This document shows, in pieces, positions 8,143 to 17,800 of a stretch of 64,000 nt of DNA (position 1 is the stretch's first letter; every line of letters starts with the position of its first letter). Position numbers and translations under genes: made by a program. A model generated the notes under the pieces. It searched no databases, was not told where the DNA came from, and was given only the letters and a program-made list of their open reading frames with translations. The DNA is from Thiohalobacter thiocyanaticus. Lineage in GTDB: Bacteria; Pseudomonadota; Gammaproteobacteria; Thiohalobacterales; Thiohalobacteraceae. The stretch covers positions 2,294,001 through 2,358,000 of the forward strand of contig NZ_QZMU01000001.1 of the NCBI RefSeq assembly GCF_003932505.1, in the 5' to 3' direction.

Positions 8143-8775
8143 TCAGTGCCGGCGCCGGGCGGCGGCGGCCAGGCCCAGCAGTCCGCTGCCGAACAGCCAG
8201 ACGGCGGCCGGTACCGGCACGACGGCGGCAAATGTGTCGTTGGAAGTGCTGGCGGCGGTGAAGCCGGTCCCGAAGTCCCCGGCGAAGTCGCTGGTGTCAG
8301 TCACGATGATGATGCCGCCCAGGGCGCCGAAGTCACCTGCCAGGGCGCCGCCGGTGACGTTGAACAGGACTTCAAATACGTCGCTGTCGCCTGTGGGGTC
8401 ATCGGTAAAGCCGAAAGCCGTGAGGTCGCCGCTGAGCTGGGTGGCGCTGGACCCGTCCCGGATCTCCAGGGAGCCGGAGGTCAGGGCGCCGGTGCCGCTG
8501 TCCAGGCTGGCGGTGAGCGAGTAGGTCCAGTCGCCGGCACCGGTGGAACTGATGCCATCGGCGGAGTACTCGAACCAGGCAAAGGCGGCCTGGTTCGCGG
8601 TGAAGCTCCCCGTGCCGGCGTCATAGGCGATGTCCAGGTCCGACACCTGGATATCCGGGAACTGCTGCGTCAGGTTCAGCGGCGCCGACACGGCCGGGGC
8701 GGCAAGGAACCATGACCCGGCCATGGCCAGTAGCGCGGCGGTGAAACTCATCCAGTTTCGGTGTGCAATCCTCAT
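8143..8775 (-). CDS. PEP-CTERM-like (VPxPA-type) exported protein
   Basis: About 210 residues. The ATG at 8775 was chosen because a GGGGAGG Shine-Dalgarno precedes it and a signal peptide follows (LLAMAGSWFLAAPAVSA). The C-terminus is VPVPAAVWLFGSGLLGLAAA followed by basic residues, the VPLPA variant of the sorting signal. The low-complexity beta-rich body is rich in Gly, Asp, Ser and Thr. It is the first gene of a two-gene unit with the paralogue downstream and is probably transcribed from the sigma-54 promoter at 8894-8909. Molecular role unknown. Confidence 0.87.
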   Translation of the reverse strand: MRIAHRNWMSFTAALLAMAGSWFLAAPAVSAPLNLTQQFPDIQVSDLDIAYDAGTGSFTANQAAFAWFEYSADGISSTGAGDWTYSLTASLDSGTGALTSGSLEIRDGSSATQLSGDLTAFGFTDDPTGDSDVFEVLFNVTGGALAGDFGALGGIIIVTDTSDFAGDFGTGFTAASTSNDTFAAVVPVPAAVWLFGSGLLGLAAAARRRH

Positions 8776-8893
8776 TGGGCCTCCCCTGTTTATAATCGTT
8801 GTGGCCGCCCCTGAACCGGGCTGGCGGCGGACGCTCTGCGACAATACCGCCACCCCGAAGGCGCCGGTGCGGCGAATCCGCTTCCCCGGTCAA

Positions 8894-8909
8894 TGCAAGT
8901 CCTCTGCCA
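8894..8909 (-). promoter_or_regulatory. Sigma-54 (-24/-12) promoter of the PEP-CTERM pair
   Basis: On the minus strand the sequence reads TGGCAGAGGACTTGCA, matching TGGCAC-N5-TTGCW with one mismatch (G for C at the sixth base) and exact spacing. The expected start point is near 8882, leaving a leader of about 105 bases before the first PEP-CTERM gene. PEP-CTERM genes elsewhere are known to be under PrsR-type sigma-54 control. Confidence 0.72.
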
Positions 8910-9305
8910 GCTGTGATTTTATTTTTTATTAACAATGTGTTGGGTCGGTGATGCCGGGGTCTGCCAGGGTGTCTCCCAGGGGCGACAGGCAGGAGTGTAA
9001 GGATCTCCATAAGGATTGCCGGCTGCTACCGCGGTGTCCGACGCCGGATCTTATAAAAATAACATATAAATCAATTGGATTGCCGGAAGGGCAGGGATGG
9101 TGGAGAGGGGGCAGGGCCTGGGCCGTCTGTTCTGGGTGGGATTGGGGGCACGCCCCTGTATGTTCGATACTACCCCCTGTTTTTTACGTGGAATCCCCAA
9201 CATATGGGGCAATCTTGGTAGTGTAAAGAATTTTGACGCCAGGGCTGTGGGGATTAAACGCCCGCCCGCGGCGAACCCCGTTTCCCATATCTGGTCCAAC
9301 GGGAC
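8910..9305. other. Intergenic region between divergent genes
   Basis: No gene is recognised. The stretch holds A/T-rich runs (around 8918-8937 and 9053-9075) in otherwise GC-rich DNA, as expected for an upstream activator region of the minus-strand sigma-54 promoter and a promoter for the plus-strand gene at 9306. A TTGACG near 9231 is a weak candidate -35. Confidence 0.5.
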
Positions 9306-11615
9306 ATGTTCCGGCTGATTCCATTGCTGCGCCGTATCCTCCCGGGCCTGGTCGCTCTGACCCTGGTCGTCGGCCTGGTGAGCGCCGCGCAGCCACAGGG
9401 ACAGAACCGGCTGGCCACGGAGTCCAGCCCCTATCTGCTGCAGCATGCCGACAATCCGGTGGACTGGTATCCCTGGGGCGAGGCCGCCTTTGTCCGGGCC
9501 CGGGAGGAGGATAAATTCATCTTCCTGTCAGTGGGCTATTCGACCTGCCACTGGTGTCACGTGATGAAGCGTGAGTCCTTCTCCGACCCCGACATCGCGG
9601 CGCTGCTCAATGAGCACGCGGTCAGCGTCAAGGTCGATCGCGAGGAGCGGCCTGACGTGGATGCCATCTACATGACCGCCCAGCAGCTCATGACCGGCCG
9701 CGGCGGCTGGCCGATGACCCTGCTGCTCACCCCCGAGCTGGAACCCTTCTTCGCGGCGGTGTATCTGCCGCCCGGGCAGTTGCGGGAACTGATCCTCAGG
9801 GCGCAGACAATGTGGGAGGAGGAGCGCGGCGTGATCGAACGCCGCGCCGCCCGGGTAATGGCGCAGATGCACCGGGCCACGGGTCTGCCGGATGCGGCCG
9901 CCGAGCGTTTGCCCGGGACGGAGGTGCGGGCGCGGGCGGTGGCCGCACTGGCCGGGACCTTCGATCCCTTTGACGGTGGCTTCGGTCCGCCGCCACGCTT
10001 TCCCCTGCCCTCGAACCTGCAGCTGCTGTTGAGTCATGACCGGATCAGCGGGGATGCCGGGAGCCGGGAGATGCTTACCACCACCCTGGACGGCATGGCG
10101 CGGGGCGGCATCTTCGACCAGGTCGGCGGCGGCTTTCATCGTTACGCCACCGACCCCCAGTGGCTGGTGCCGCATTTCGAAAAGATGCTCTATGACAATG
10201 CCCAGCTGCTGCATGTCTATGCGCGCGCCTGGGAGCATACCGACGACCCCGACTACCGGCGTGTGGCCGAGTCCATCGCGGCCTGGGTTCAGCGGGAGAT
10301 GACCGGGCCCGACGGCCTGTTCTACTCCGCCCGGGACGCCGAGGTCGCGGGTAAAGAGGGTGCTTCCTATGTCTGGACCCGGGCGCAGCTGCGCGAGCTG
10401 TTGACGGAGACCGAATATGATCTGGCGACACGGGTCTGGGGGCTGACGGGCCCGCCGAATTTCGATGAGGCCTATATCCTGCACTGGCCTCGCGACCCTG
10501 CCGAGACCGCGACGGCCATGGATCTGACGGTTGCCGAACTGCATGAGCGGCTGGAGCGCATTCGCGTGAAACTGCTCACGGCGCGCGAGCGCCGGCCGCA
10601 GCCGCAGCTTGACGACAAGGCCGTCACCGCCTGGAACGGCATGATGATCGAAGCCCTGGCTCATGCCGGCGAGGTGCTCGAACGCGAGGACTATATTCAG
10701 CGGGCCGAACGCGCCGCTGCCGCCCTGCTCGAGGTCCTGCGGGATGAAGACGGCCGTCTGCTGCATGTCGCCCGCGCCGGCCGGGGCCGTATCGCCGCCT
10801 ACCTGGACGACTATGCAGCCGTCATTCTGGGACTGCTGGCGCTGGACCGGACGACCGATGCGCCGCGCTGGCGCGCGGCGGCCGAATCTCTGGGCGATGC
10901 CATGATCGACACCCTGTGGGATCCGGCCGGCGGCTTTCACTACGCCGAGGCCTCGGTCGACCACCTGATCGTGCGGCCCAGAGCCAGCCGGGACGGCGCC
11001 ATGCCCGCGCCCAACAGCCTGGCCGTGCGCGCCCTCGTGGGCCTGGCGCGCCAGATCGATGCCCGTTTTGCCGGCCATGCCGCCGCCACCCTGCGCGCCT
11101 ACGCGCCGGTACTCGAAGACGACCCGGCGGCCATGCCTCATATGCTGTGGGCGCTGGCCGAGTACCGGGCGGCGGGACTGGATGAGCAGGCCGCGCCGAT
11201 GCCGGTCGAATACACGCCCCCGGATACCGCGGATGTGGTGCGGGCACGTGCCCGGGTGGATGACACCGATCCGCGCCGCCTGGTCGTTACCCTGCAGCTC
11301 AAGCCCGGCTGGCATGTCAACGCCACACCGGCCTCGCTGGATTTTCTGATCCCGACACGGGTCCGGGCCCGGAGCGGAGACCGGGCGCTGGAACTGGTCG
11401 CCGACTATCCCGCCGGCCGGCCGCTGGCGGCCGGTTTCGAACGGCCCATCCGGGTCTATGACGACGGCGTGCGCATCCCGGTGCGGCTGGCGCGTCCGGC
11501 GCCCGAGGCGCTCGAACTCAGCCTGCACGCCCAGGCCTGCAGCGACGACGGTCAGTGCCTGGCACCGGCCGAACTCCGCGTTGACATGGGCGGAGACTCG
11601 GGCCCGGCGCCCTGA
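9306..11615 (+). CDS. Exported YyaL/DUF255 (SSP411-like) protein fused to a DsbD-alpha-like domain
   Basis: 769 residues. An N-terminal hydrophobic signal (about 10-28) is followed by the DUF255 thioredoxin-like domain with its usual signature ([20 protein letters not shown]) and a CHWC pair (C81, C84). A long (alpha/alpha)-barrel region with [10 protein letters not shown] follows. The last ~130 residues look like the N-terminal domain of DsbD, including CSDDGQC with cysteines C745 and C751, the same spacing as the reactive pair C103/C109 of E. coli DsbD. YyaL proteins are normally cytosolic and end before such a domain, so this variant is probably periplasmic and thiol-redox active. Family assignments are firm; the redox partnership is inferred. 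Confidence 0.88.
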   Translation: MFRLIPLLRRILPGLVALTLVVGLVSAAQPQGQNRLATESSPYLLQHADNPVDWYPWGEAAFVRAREEDKFIFLSVGYSTCHWCHVMKRESFSDPDIAALLNEHAVSVKVDREERPDVDAIYMTAQQLMTGRGGWPMTLLLTPELEPFFAAVYLPPGQLRELILRAQTMWEEERGVIERRAARVMAQMHRATGLPDAAAERLPGTEVRARAVAALAGTFDPFDGGFGPPPRFPLPSNLQLLLSHDRISGDAGSREMLTTTLDGMARGGIFDQVGGGFHRYATDPQWLVPHFEKMLYDNAQLLHVYARAWEHTDDPDYRRVAESIAAWVQREMTGPDGLFYSARDAEVAGKEGASYVWTRAQLRELLTETEYDLATRVWGLTGPPNFDEAYILHWPRDPAETATAMDLTVAELHERLERIRVKLLTARERRPQPQLDDKAVTAWNGMMIEALAHAGEVLEREDYIQRAERAAAALLEVLRDEDGRLLHVARAGRGRIAAYLDDYAAVILGLLALDRTTDAPRWRAAAESLGDAMIDTLWDPAGGFHYAEASVDHLIVRPRASRDGAMPAPNSLAVRALVGLARQIDARFAGHAAATLRAYAPVLEDDPAAMPHMLWALAEYRAAGLDEQAAPMPVEYTPPDTADVVRARARVDDTDPRRLVVTLQLKPGWHVNATPASLDFLIPTRVRARSGDRALELVADYPAGRPLAAGFERPIRVYDDGVRIPVRLARPAPEALELSLHAQACSDDGQCLAPAELRVDMGGDSGPAP

Positions 11616-11632
11616 GCCCGCAATGGCAGGGG

Positions 11633-12271
11633 CTAGCCTGTCGCTTTCGGCTCGAACTTCTCCGCGCAGACCTTGCGCCAGGCGGGATGCGTTGCCAGCC
11701 GTTGCAGGGCCTGTGCCAGCAGGCTGCGTCCCGGTTCGGTGCGGTGCCAGGTGGAGGCCCCGGAGGGATGGGGTAACGGCAGCAGGTCGGTGGACCGGCC
11801 CTGCACCTGGTGCTGGTGCAGGTCCCCGATCACCTCGGTCAGTTTGCGGAAGGCGAGAAAGCGGCTGATGGCGAGCCGGCCGACGGGTATGATCAGCTGC
11901 GGGCGCAGCAGGGTGAGCTCGGTTTCCAGCCAGTTGCTGCAGTTGGCGATTTCCTCTGGCGCGGGCACCCGGTCGCCGCCCCTGGGCTGCTTGCCGGGAT
12001 AGCAGCGGCAGACCGCCGCCATGTAGACGCGGCTGCGGAAGCGTTCCTCCTCCAGGCCGATGCCGGCGAACCAGCTGAACAGGGTCTTGCCGGCGGTCCA
12101 GGCAAAGGGCCGGTGCAGGTGGATCTCCTTGCTCCCCGGGGCCTGCCCGATCAGCATGATCGGCGACAGCACCGCGGTCCCGATGATGGGCGGGCCCTGC
12201 ATGTCCGGGCAACGGTGGCAGCGGGCGAGTTGATGCTGGTGTTCACGCAGCTGGATGTGGCGGGTTTTCAT
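11633..12271 (-). CDS. Uracil-DNA glycosylase family protein with 4Fe-4S cysteines
   Basis: 212 residues from the ATG at 12271. Motif GQAPGSKE near residue 50 matches the family A motif, and HPSG near residue 165 matches the catalytic B motif. Four cysteines fit the iron-sulfur pattern of family 4/5 UDGs: CHRC near the N-terminus, then a cysteine in CYPGKQP with a partner about 16 residues later in EEIANC. The enzyme removes uracil or related deaminated bases from DNA. An in-frame extension to 12361 lacks family similarity and was dropped. It is convergent with the DUF255 gene. Confidence 0.87.
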   Translation of the reverse strand: MKTRHIQLREHQHQLARCHRCPDMQGPPIIGTAVLSPIMLIGQAPGSKEIHLHRPFAWTAGKTLFSWFAGIGLEEERFRSRVYMAAVCRCYPGKQPRGGDRVPAPEEIANCSNWLETELTLLRPQLIIPVGRLAISRFLAFRKLTEVIGDLHQHQVQGRSTDLLPLPHPSGASTWHRTEPGRSLLAQALQRLATHPAWRKVCAEKFEPKATG

Positions 12272-12425
12272 AATGATCGGACGGTGATTTCTATTGTGTG
12301 TTTTATGAACAGCCGCGCAGTGCATGTCTTGCCGGCAGGCTGGATACTGTCTGCCGGGCATTCAACCTCCCTGCAGTATGCCCGATTCCCTCGCGATACA
12401 AAAATCCATGCCGCATGAGGTGTCA

Positions 12426-14581
12426 GTGAAGACCGCAGCGGCAAAACAGCCCATCGCCTCGCTGCTGCGGCTGCGCCCCGACCTGCGGCGGACGCGCCAG
12501 CGGCGGCTGTGGGTCTGTGCGGGAGAGCCGGCATGGACACGGCGCTGTGCGCAGGACCTGATCGAGGCCTGGCAGCCCGAATCAATGTTATGTCTGGGCG
12601 GGATGGCTTCGACTTCGCCGGGGTCGGTACCCCAGCGTGATTACCGTCATTATCTGGGGCGCGAATACGATCTGGTACTGCTCGATGCCCACGCCGGACT
12701 GGATGTGGATGCCCTGGCCGCGATGGCCGGTACCCTGCGCGGCGGCGGCCTGCTGGGCCTGCTCACCCCGGCGCTGACGGACTGGCCGGCGCGGGAGGAT
12801 GCCGAATTCACACGTTTTGCCGGTACGGCGCAGCCCCCGTCCGGACGTTTTCTCCGGCGCCTGATCGGTTGCTTCGCCGACCCGGCGGTGGCCCTGCTGG
12901 AACAGGACCGGGGCTGGCGTGCGCTCCCCCGGTGCGGGCCGGGGACAGCTGCGTTGCCGCCTTGCCCGTTAGCGGGATGTCCACGCAGGACGAGGCCGTC
13001 GCGGCCATCCTGGCGCTGGCCCGGGGTCAGGCACACCAGCCGCCGCTGGTGCTGTCCGCCCCGCGCGGGCGGGGCAAGTCGGCGGCGCTGGGTATGGCGG
13101 CAGCCGGTCTGCCGGATATCAGGATTCTGGTCACAGCGCCGCGGTGCGACAATTGCGAGGCCCTGCTGCGGCATGCGCGGGCGCAGGGGGCGGCGGCGCC
13201 GCGTTTCGTGCCGCCCGATGAGCTGCTGCGACGACAGCCGCCGGCCGACCTGCTGCTGATCGACGAGGCCGCCGCCATCCCGCTGCCCCTGCTGGAACGG
13301 CTGGTGCAGGGCTGGCCGCGGGTGGCGCTGGCCACCACCGTGCAGGGTTATGAAGGCACGGGCCGCGGCTTCGAGCTGAAATTCTTTCCGCGTCTGGACC
13401 GGATCACCCCGGGCTGGCGGCTGCTGCGTCTGCACGATCCCGTGCGCTGGGCCGCGGACGATCCGCTGGAGCGCTGGCTGGGCCGGGCCCTGCTGCTGGA
13501 TGCCGATCTCCTGCCGCCGGCGCGGCTGCCGGCCCGGGAGGCGGAGGCGGCAGTGTATGCCCGCCTCGACCGCGATGCCCTGCTGGCCAACGAACCGGAA
13601 CTGCGTCAGTTGTTCGGTCTGCTGGTCTCGGCGCATTACCGCACCCGCCCCTCGGACCTGCGTCAGCTGCTGGATGCGCCGGGACTGGAGATCCATGTCC
13701 TGCGCCAGGGCGACAGCCTGCTGGCCGCCGCCCTGACGGTCCCGGAAGGGCCGTTGCCGGCCGATCTCATCCCCGCCATCTTCAGCGGCCGGCGCCGGCT
13801 GCGCGGCCACCTGGTCGCCCAGTCGCTGGTCGCGCACGTCGGCTGCGAGGCCGCCGGCCGGCTGCGGGGGCGGCGCATCATGCGCATCGCCGTGCATCCG
13901 CGACGCCAGTGCCGGGGGCTGGGCAGCCGTCTGCTGCGCGAACTCGAGGCCGATGCCCGGCACCGGGGCGGTGTCGACTGGCTCGGCGCCAGCTTCGGTC
14001 TGGATTCGCTGCTGCTGAGTTTCTGGCGGGCCAACGGCTATGTCCCGCTGCGCCTGGGCCTGAAACGCGAGGCCAGCAGCGGACTGCATGCCGCGCTCCT
14101 GCTCAAGGCGCTCGGGCCGGAAGCTCAAGCGCTGGTGGACGGCATGAGCACGCGCTTCCAGGCGCTGCTGCCGCTGCAGCTCGCCGACGGCCTGGAACGA
14201 CTGGAGCCGGAACTGGCGCAGGCGCTGCTGCAACGCCAGGACTCACCGCCGCCGGCAGCCTCTCTGACCGCGCAGGACTGGGCTGAGCTGGCCGCCTTCG
14301 CCTTCGGTCGGCGTGGTTACGAGGTCAGTCTGGTGGCGATCACCAGGCTGTTGCACCGGTTCGAGGATGCATGGATGCAGTCCGGCCTGCTTGATGCCGC
14401 CGACCGGGACTTCCTGTTCGGGAAATGTCTGCAGCATCGTTCCTGGCGACAGCTGGTCGAGGCACACCGACTGGACGGCGCCGGGGCGGCGCGTGAGCGG
14501 CTGCGCGGGATCATGCGCAAACTGCTGTGCGCCCTCGCTGCCGGCGAGATCGACGCCGAGCGCGAGCGCCTGTCCCTCTGA
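12426..14581 (+). CDS. tmcA: tRNA(Met) cytidine acetyltransferase TmcA (frameshifted)
   Basis: Two overlapping frames together give a full-length TmcA. The first (to about 12925) carries the N-terminal domain (YDLVLLDAHAGLD and RGGGLLGLLTPAL). The second carries the helicase-like ATPase with Walker A APRGRGKSAALG and IDEAAAIPLPLL, then the GNAT domain (MRIAVHPRRQCRGLGSRLL) and the C-terminal tail. The switch falls at a run of five C at 12926-12930. One extra C restores the conserved join RALPPVRAGD. TmcA makes N4-acetylcytidine at the wobble base of elongator tRNA-Met, using ATP and acetyl-CoA. The GTG at 12426 with GAGG five bases upstream is the likely start; an ATG at 12408 is possible. 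A homopolymer sequencing error is the simplest explanation. Confidence 0.87.
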
Positions 14582-14816
14582 CCCGGGCTGTCCCGGTGCC
14601 GGCGCTGTCTCGGCAGCACCGGCGTAATCTTTAGGCTGTTCCCCGCCTTGTCTTTGCTGTTTGTGACGCGCTGCTTCTGTCCGCGCATCATCATGATTGC
14701 GAATCCTGAATTTGTGATCACATGCCGTTTATCGACTGAGTCTTCCCGTTACCCTGCCGCTCATTGTTGTACTTGGCACTTCTTTTTTCTTTTTATTTTT
14801 TGAGTTGCGGGGAAAT

Positions 14817-17800
14817 ATGATCAAATGGACTGTTCCCGGCCCGTTCGCGGCCGCGCTTTCGGCCGGTCTGCTGACCGCCTTTTTCACCCTCCCAGGCCAT
14901 ACCCAGGAACCCCGTCAGGCGCGGTTCGCGCAGATCGATTACGACGTCGTGTATGTGCGTTGTCCGCGTGGCCGGGAGCCGGTGCATATGCCGGACGGCA
15001 ACGAATACGGCAACTGGAACGGTGTCAACGACATCTGGCTGTCGGCCTCCAACAATCTCTACCAGCAGCCCGGCTGCGATCTGGTACTGCACCGTCACGA
15101 CAAGCCGGCCGGCGATCCGGCCGCCGAGCAGGTGCTGGTGAACTGCGACGAGAACGCCGCCAGCGGACGCGTGTGCAGCGTGGCCGACCCGAATGTGTCC
15201 TTCGACGGCACCCGCATCGTCTACACCAAATTCGAGGACACCCGCAGCTTCATCACCGACCGCGGCCTCAACGGCAACGGCGGCTGGGGCGAGACCGATC
15301 ACCTGCAGAGCGTGATGGAGCTCTACCCCGACGGCGACGGGCCCAAGGGCAAGTATGCCCACCGCCGCGGTATCCTGCTGGAAGCCTTCGATGCCCCGGC
15401 TCATGTGTACATCTATGATCTGAAAACGGGCACGGAGCGGCGTGTCTCCCCGGCCGGCGGCAAGTTCGCCGGCCGTGCCCATCCCGGTCTGGATCCGGAG
15501 TGGGAGAGCCCCATCCCGGTCATGGACACCGGCCCCTTCTTCCTGCCCGACGGGCGTATCGGTTTCACCAGCAACCGTGCCAGCGGCTTCTACCAGTTCC
15601 AGCTCTTCGCCATGGACGTCAACGGTGACAACCTGGAATGGCTGGGCCATCGCGCCATGGGCCAGCAGCTGCATCCGGCCATGCTCAGCAATGGCAAGGT
15701 GGTCTACACCAGCCAGGACACCATGCTGCAGCGCTCCAACAACAACGACTATTCGCTGTTCACCATCAATCCCGACGGCTCGGACCCCTTCATCTTCGCC
15801 GGCAAGACCGATGCCACCCATTTCTCCTATCACTATGTCACCCAGCTGAGTGACGGCGACGCGGTGGTGACCCTGTACTATGACAACAACAACGGCGGCA
15901 TGGGCTCGCTGCAGCGCTTCCCGGCCGATCCCGAGGGGCCGGACTTTGAACACCACAATTATGACCCCGGCGTGTGGAAGAGCGGCAACCAGCTGCATCC
16001 CTTCGCCCGTCGCGGTGAATACCGGCTCACCCCCGAGGCGCCGGCCGGCGACCAGGCCGCCGACCCCTACGTGGACAGCGGCGATTACTGGCGCCATCCG
16101 GTCGACGGCCGCACCGTGATGATGAACGGCAAGTTCACCCATCCTTCCGGGGCACCGGACAACGGCCTGCTCACGACCTACACCATCGGCAGTTCGTCGA
16201 CCATGGGCAAGTACTACGCTTCGCTGCAGGACACCCTGGCCCAGATCGGCAAGGATGCCGGCATCTGGCTGTTCCCGCTCGCGCCCAACGGCACCGATCC
16301 CATCGGGCATGTGGCCGAGGACGGGATGATCGTGGTGGACCATCCGGATTACCACGAGATCATGCCGCGCGCCGTGGTGCCATACAGCCGCATTCATGGC
16401 ACACCGGAACCGGACAACATTGCCCGCAATGACAACCTGGGCCTGACGGATCCGCGCCTGCCGGCCGGCGTGCCCTGGGGCCTGAGCGGCGCCTCCAGCC
16501 TGTATGACCGCGAGACCCGGGCGCTGAACGGCACCCCCTGGAACGCCAAGGACGGTGGCGGCTTCCATTCCGGCCGTACCTACCAGAACCTGCTGGTGCA
16601 GGGCGGGGAGCTGGCGATCTTCGACAACGAGGAGATCGCCGGTATCCGGGTGAGCCTGCCGATTCCGCCCACGCCCAACGGCTTCTCCGGCAATCGCGAA
16701 CAGTGGGCCGGCAAGGCCCAGTATCATTATCTGCGTATCCTGGGTGAGTTCCCGGTGCGCAAGCCGGGCGTGGTGGACGGCCAGGGCAATCCGGATACCA
16801 GCTTCATGGTGCGTATCCCGGCCGACACGCCCTTCCTGTTCCAGACCATCGACAAACACGGCATGGCACTGGATATCGAAACCACCTCGCGCACCGTCGG
16901 CCGCGGCGAGCAGCAGCTGTGTGTGGGCTGCCATGTGCATACCCGCGACGGCATGGACCCGGAACAGTCCTTCGCCAAGCTGGATGCCGGCGGACCGTTC
17001 GGGGATTTCACCCGCCACAGCGCACCGCTGTTCGCCGGTGTGGACGGGCAGGGCCGGGTACAGGTGGCGGCCGCGGAAACCGTCTATCCCGATCTGCCCG
17101 GCATCAGCGCCCGGCGCAGCCTGGGTGTGGACTGGGAGAACGGCATCGGCGAGATCATCCAGAAGCGCTGCGCCTCCTGTCACGCCGAAGGCAAACCGGC
17201 GCAGCAGCTGACCGGGCTGCGGCTGGACGGCGACACGCGCACCTACGATCTGCTCACCCGCAACGCCTATGTGCGCGAGGACGGCGTGAAGATCAACCAT
17301 GCCAGCAAACCCGGTGACGGTCTGACCGATCTGGACCAGCCCGGCACCGATCGCATCACCCGTCACTACAGCTGCTGCACCGTATCGCGCTGGCTGGCCA
17401 TGAACAGTGCCCGCTCCAGCATGCTGATCTGGGCCCTGTACGGCGAGCGTCTGGACGGCCGCGATCCGGCCACCGGACAGCCGCCCGTCAACAGCGGTGT
17501 GCCGGTCGATCCGCAGGGGCGCGAGTTCCCCGAGATCTGGCCGAAGGTGGCCGAGCACGCCGACCATGTGGCCGCCATGCCCGAGCGTGAGAAGCGGCTG
17601 CTGGCGCGCTGGGTGGACATGGGCGCGCCCCTGACCAATGTGCACGATGACCTGGTCCGGCCGGTGCTGACCGTTACCCCGGTGCAGTCCGGCGGTTACG
17701 TCAGCCAGGTACTGGTGGGGCTGTGGGACGATTCACCTCTGGATTATGGTCGCTTCCGGGTGCTGGCCGATGGCGTGGACATCACGCCGGCTATCGACGG

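Noticed and set aside
9528-12212. 894-residue minus-strand frame opposite the DUF255 gene
   Set aside because: It is the complement of a strongly supported gene and overlaps the real glycosylase; its composition is low-complexity.
14773-14790. Possible sigma-54 promoter (TTGGCACTTCTTTTTTC) before the HzsA-like gene
   Set aside because: The -24 half fits, but the -12 half has TTTTC and lacks the required GC pair.
14793-17645. 950-residue open frame on the minus strand opposite the HzsA-like gene
   Set aside because: It is a GC-rich mirror of the real gene, with Gly/His/Val-rich text and no family motif. The plus strand has a signal peptide, haem motifs and an RBS.
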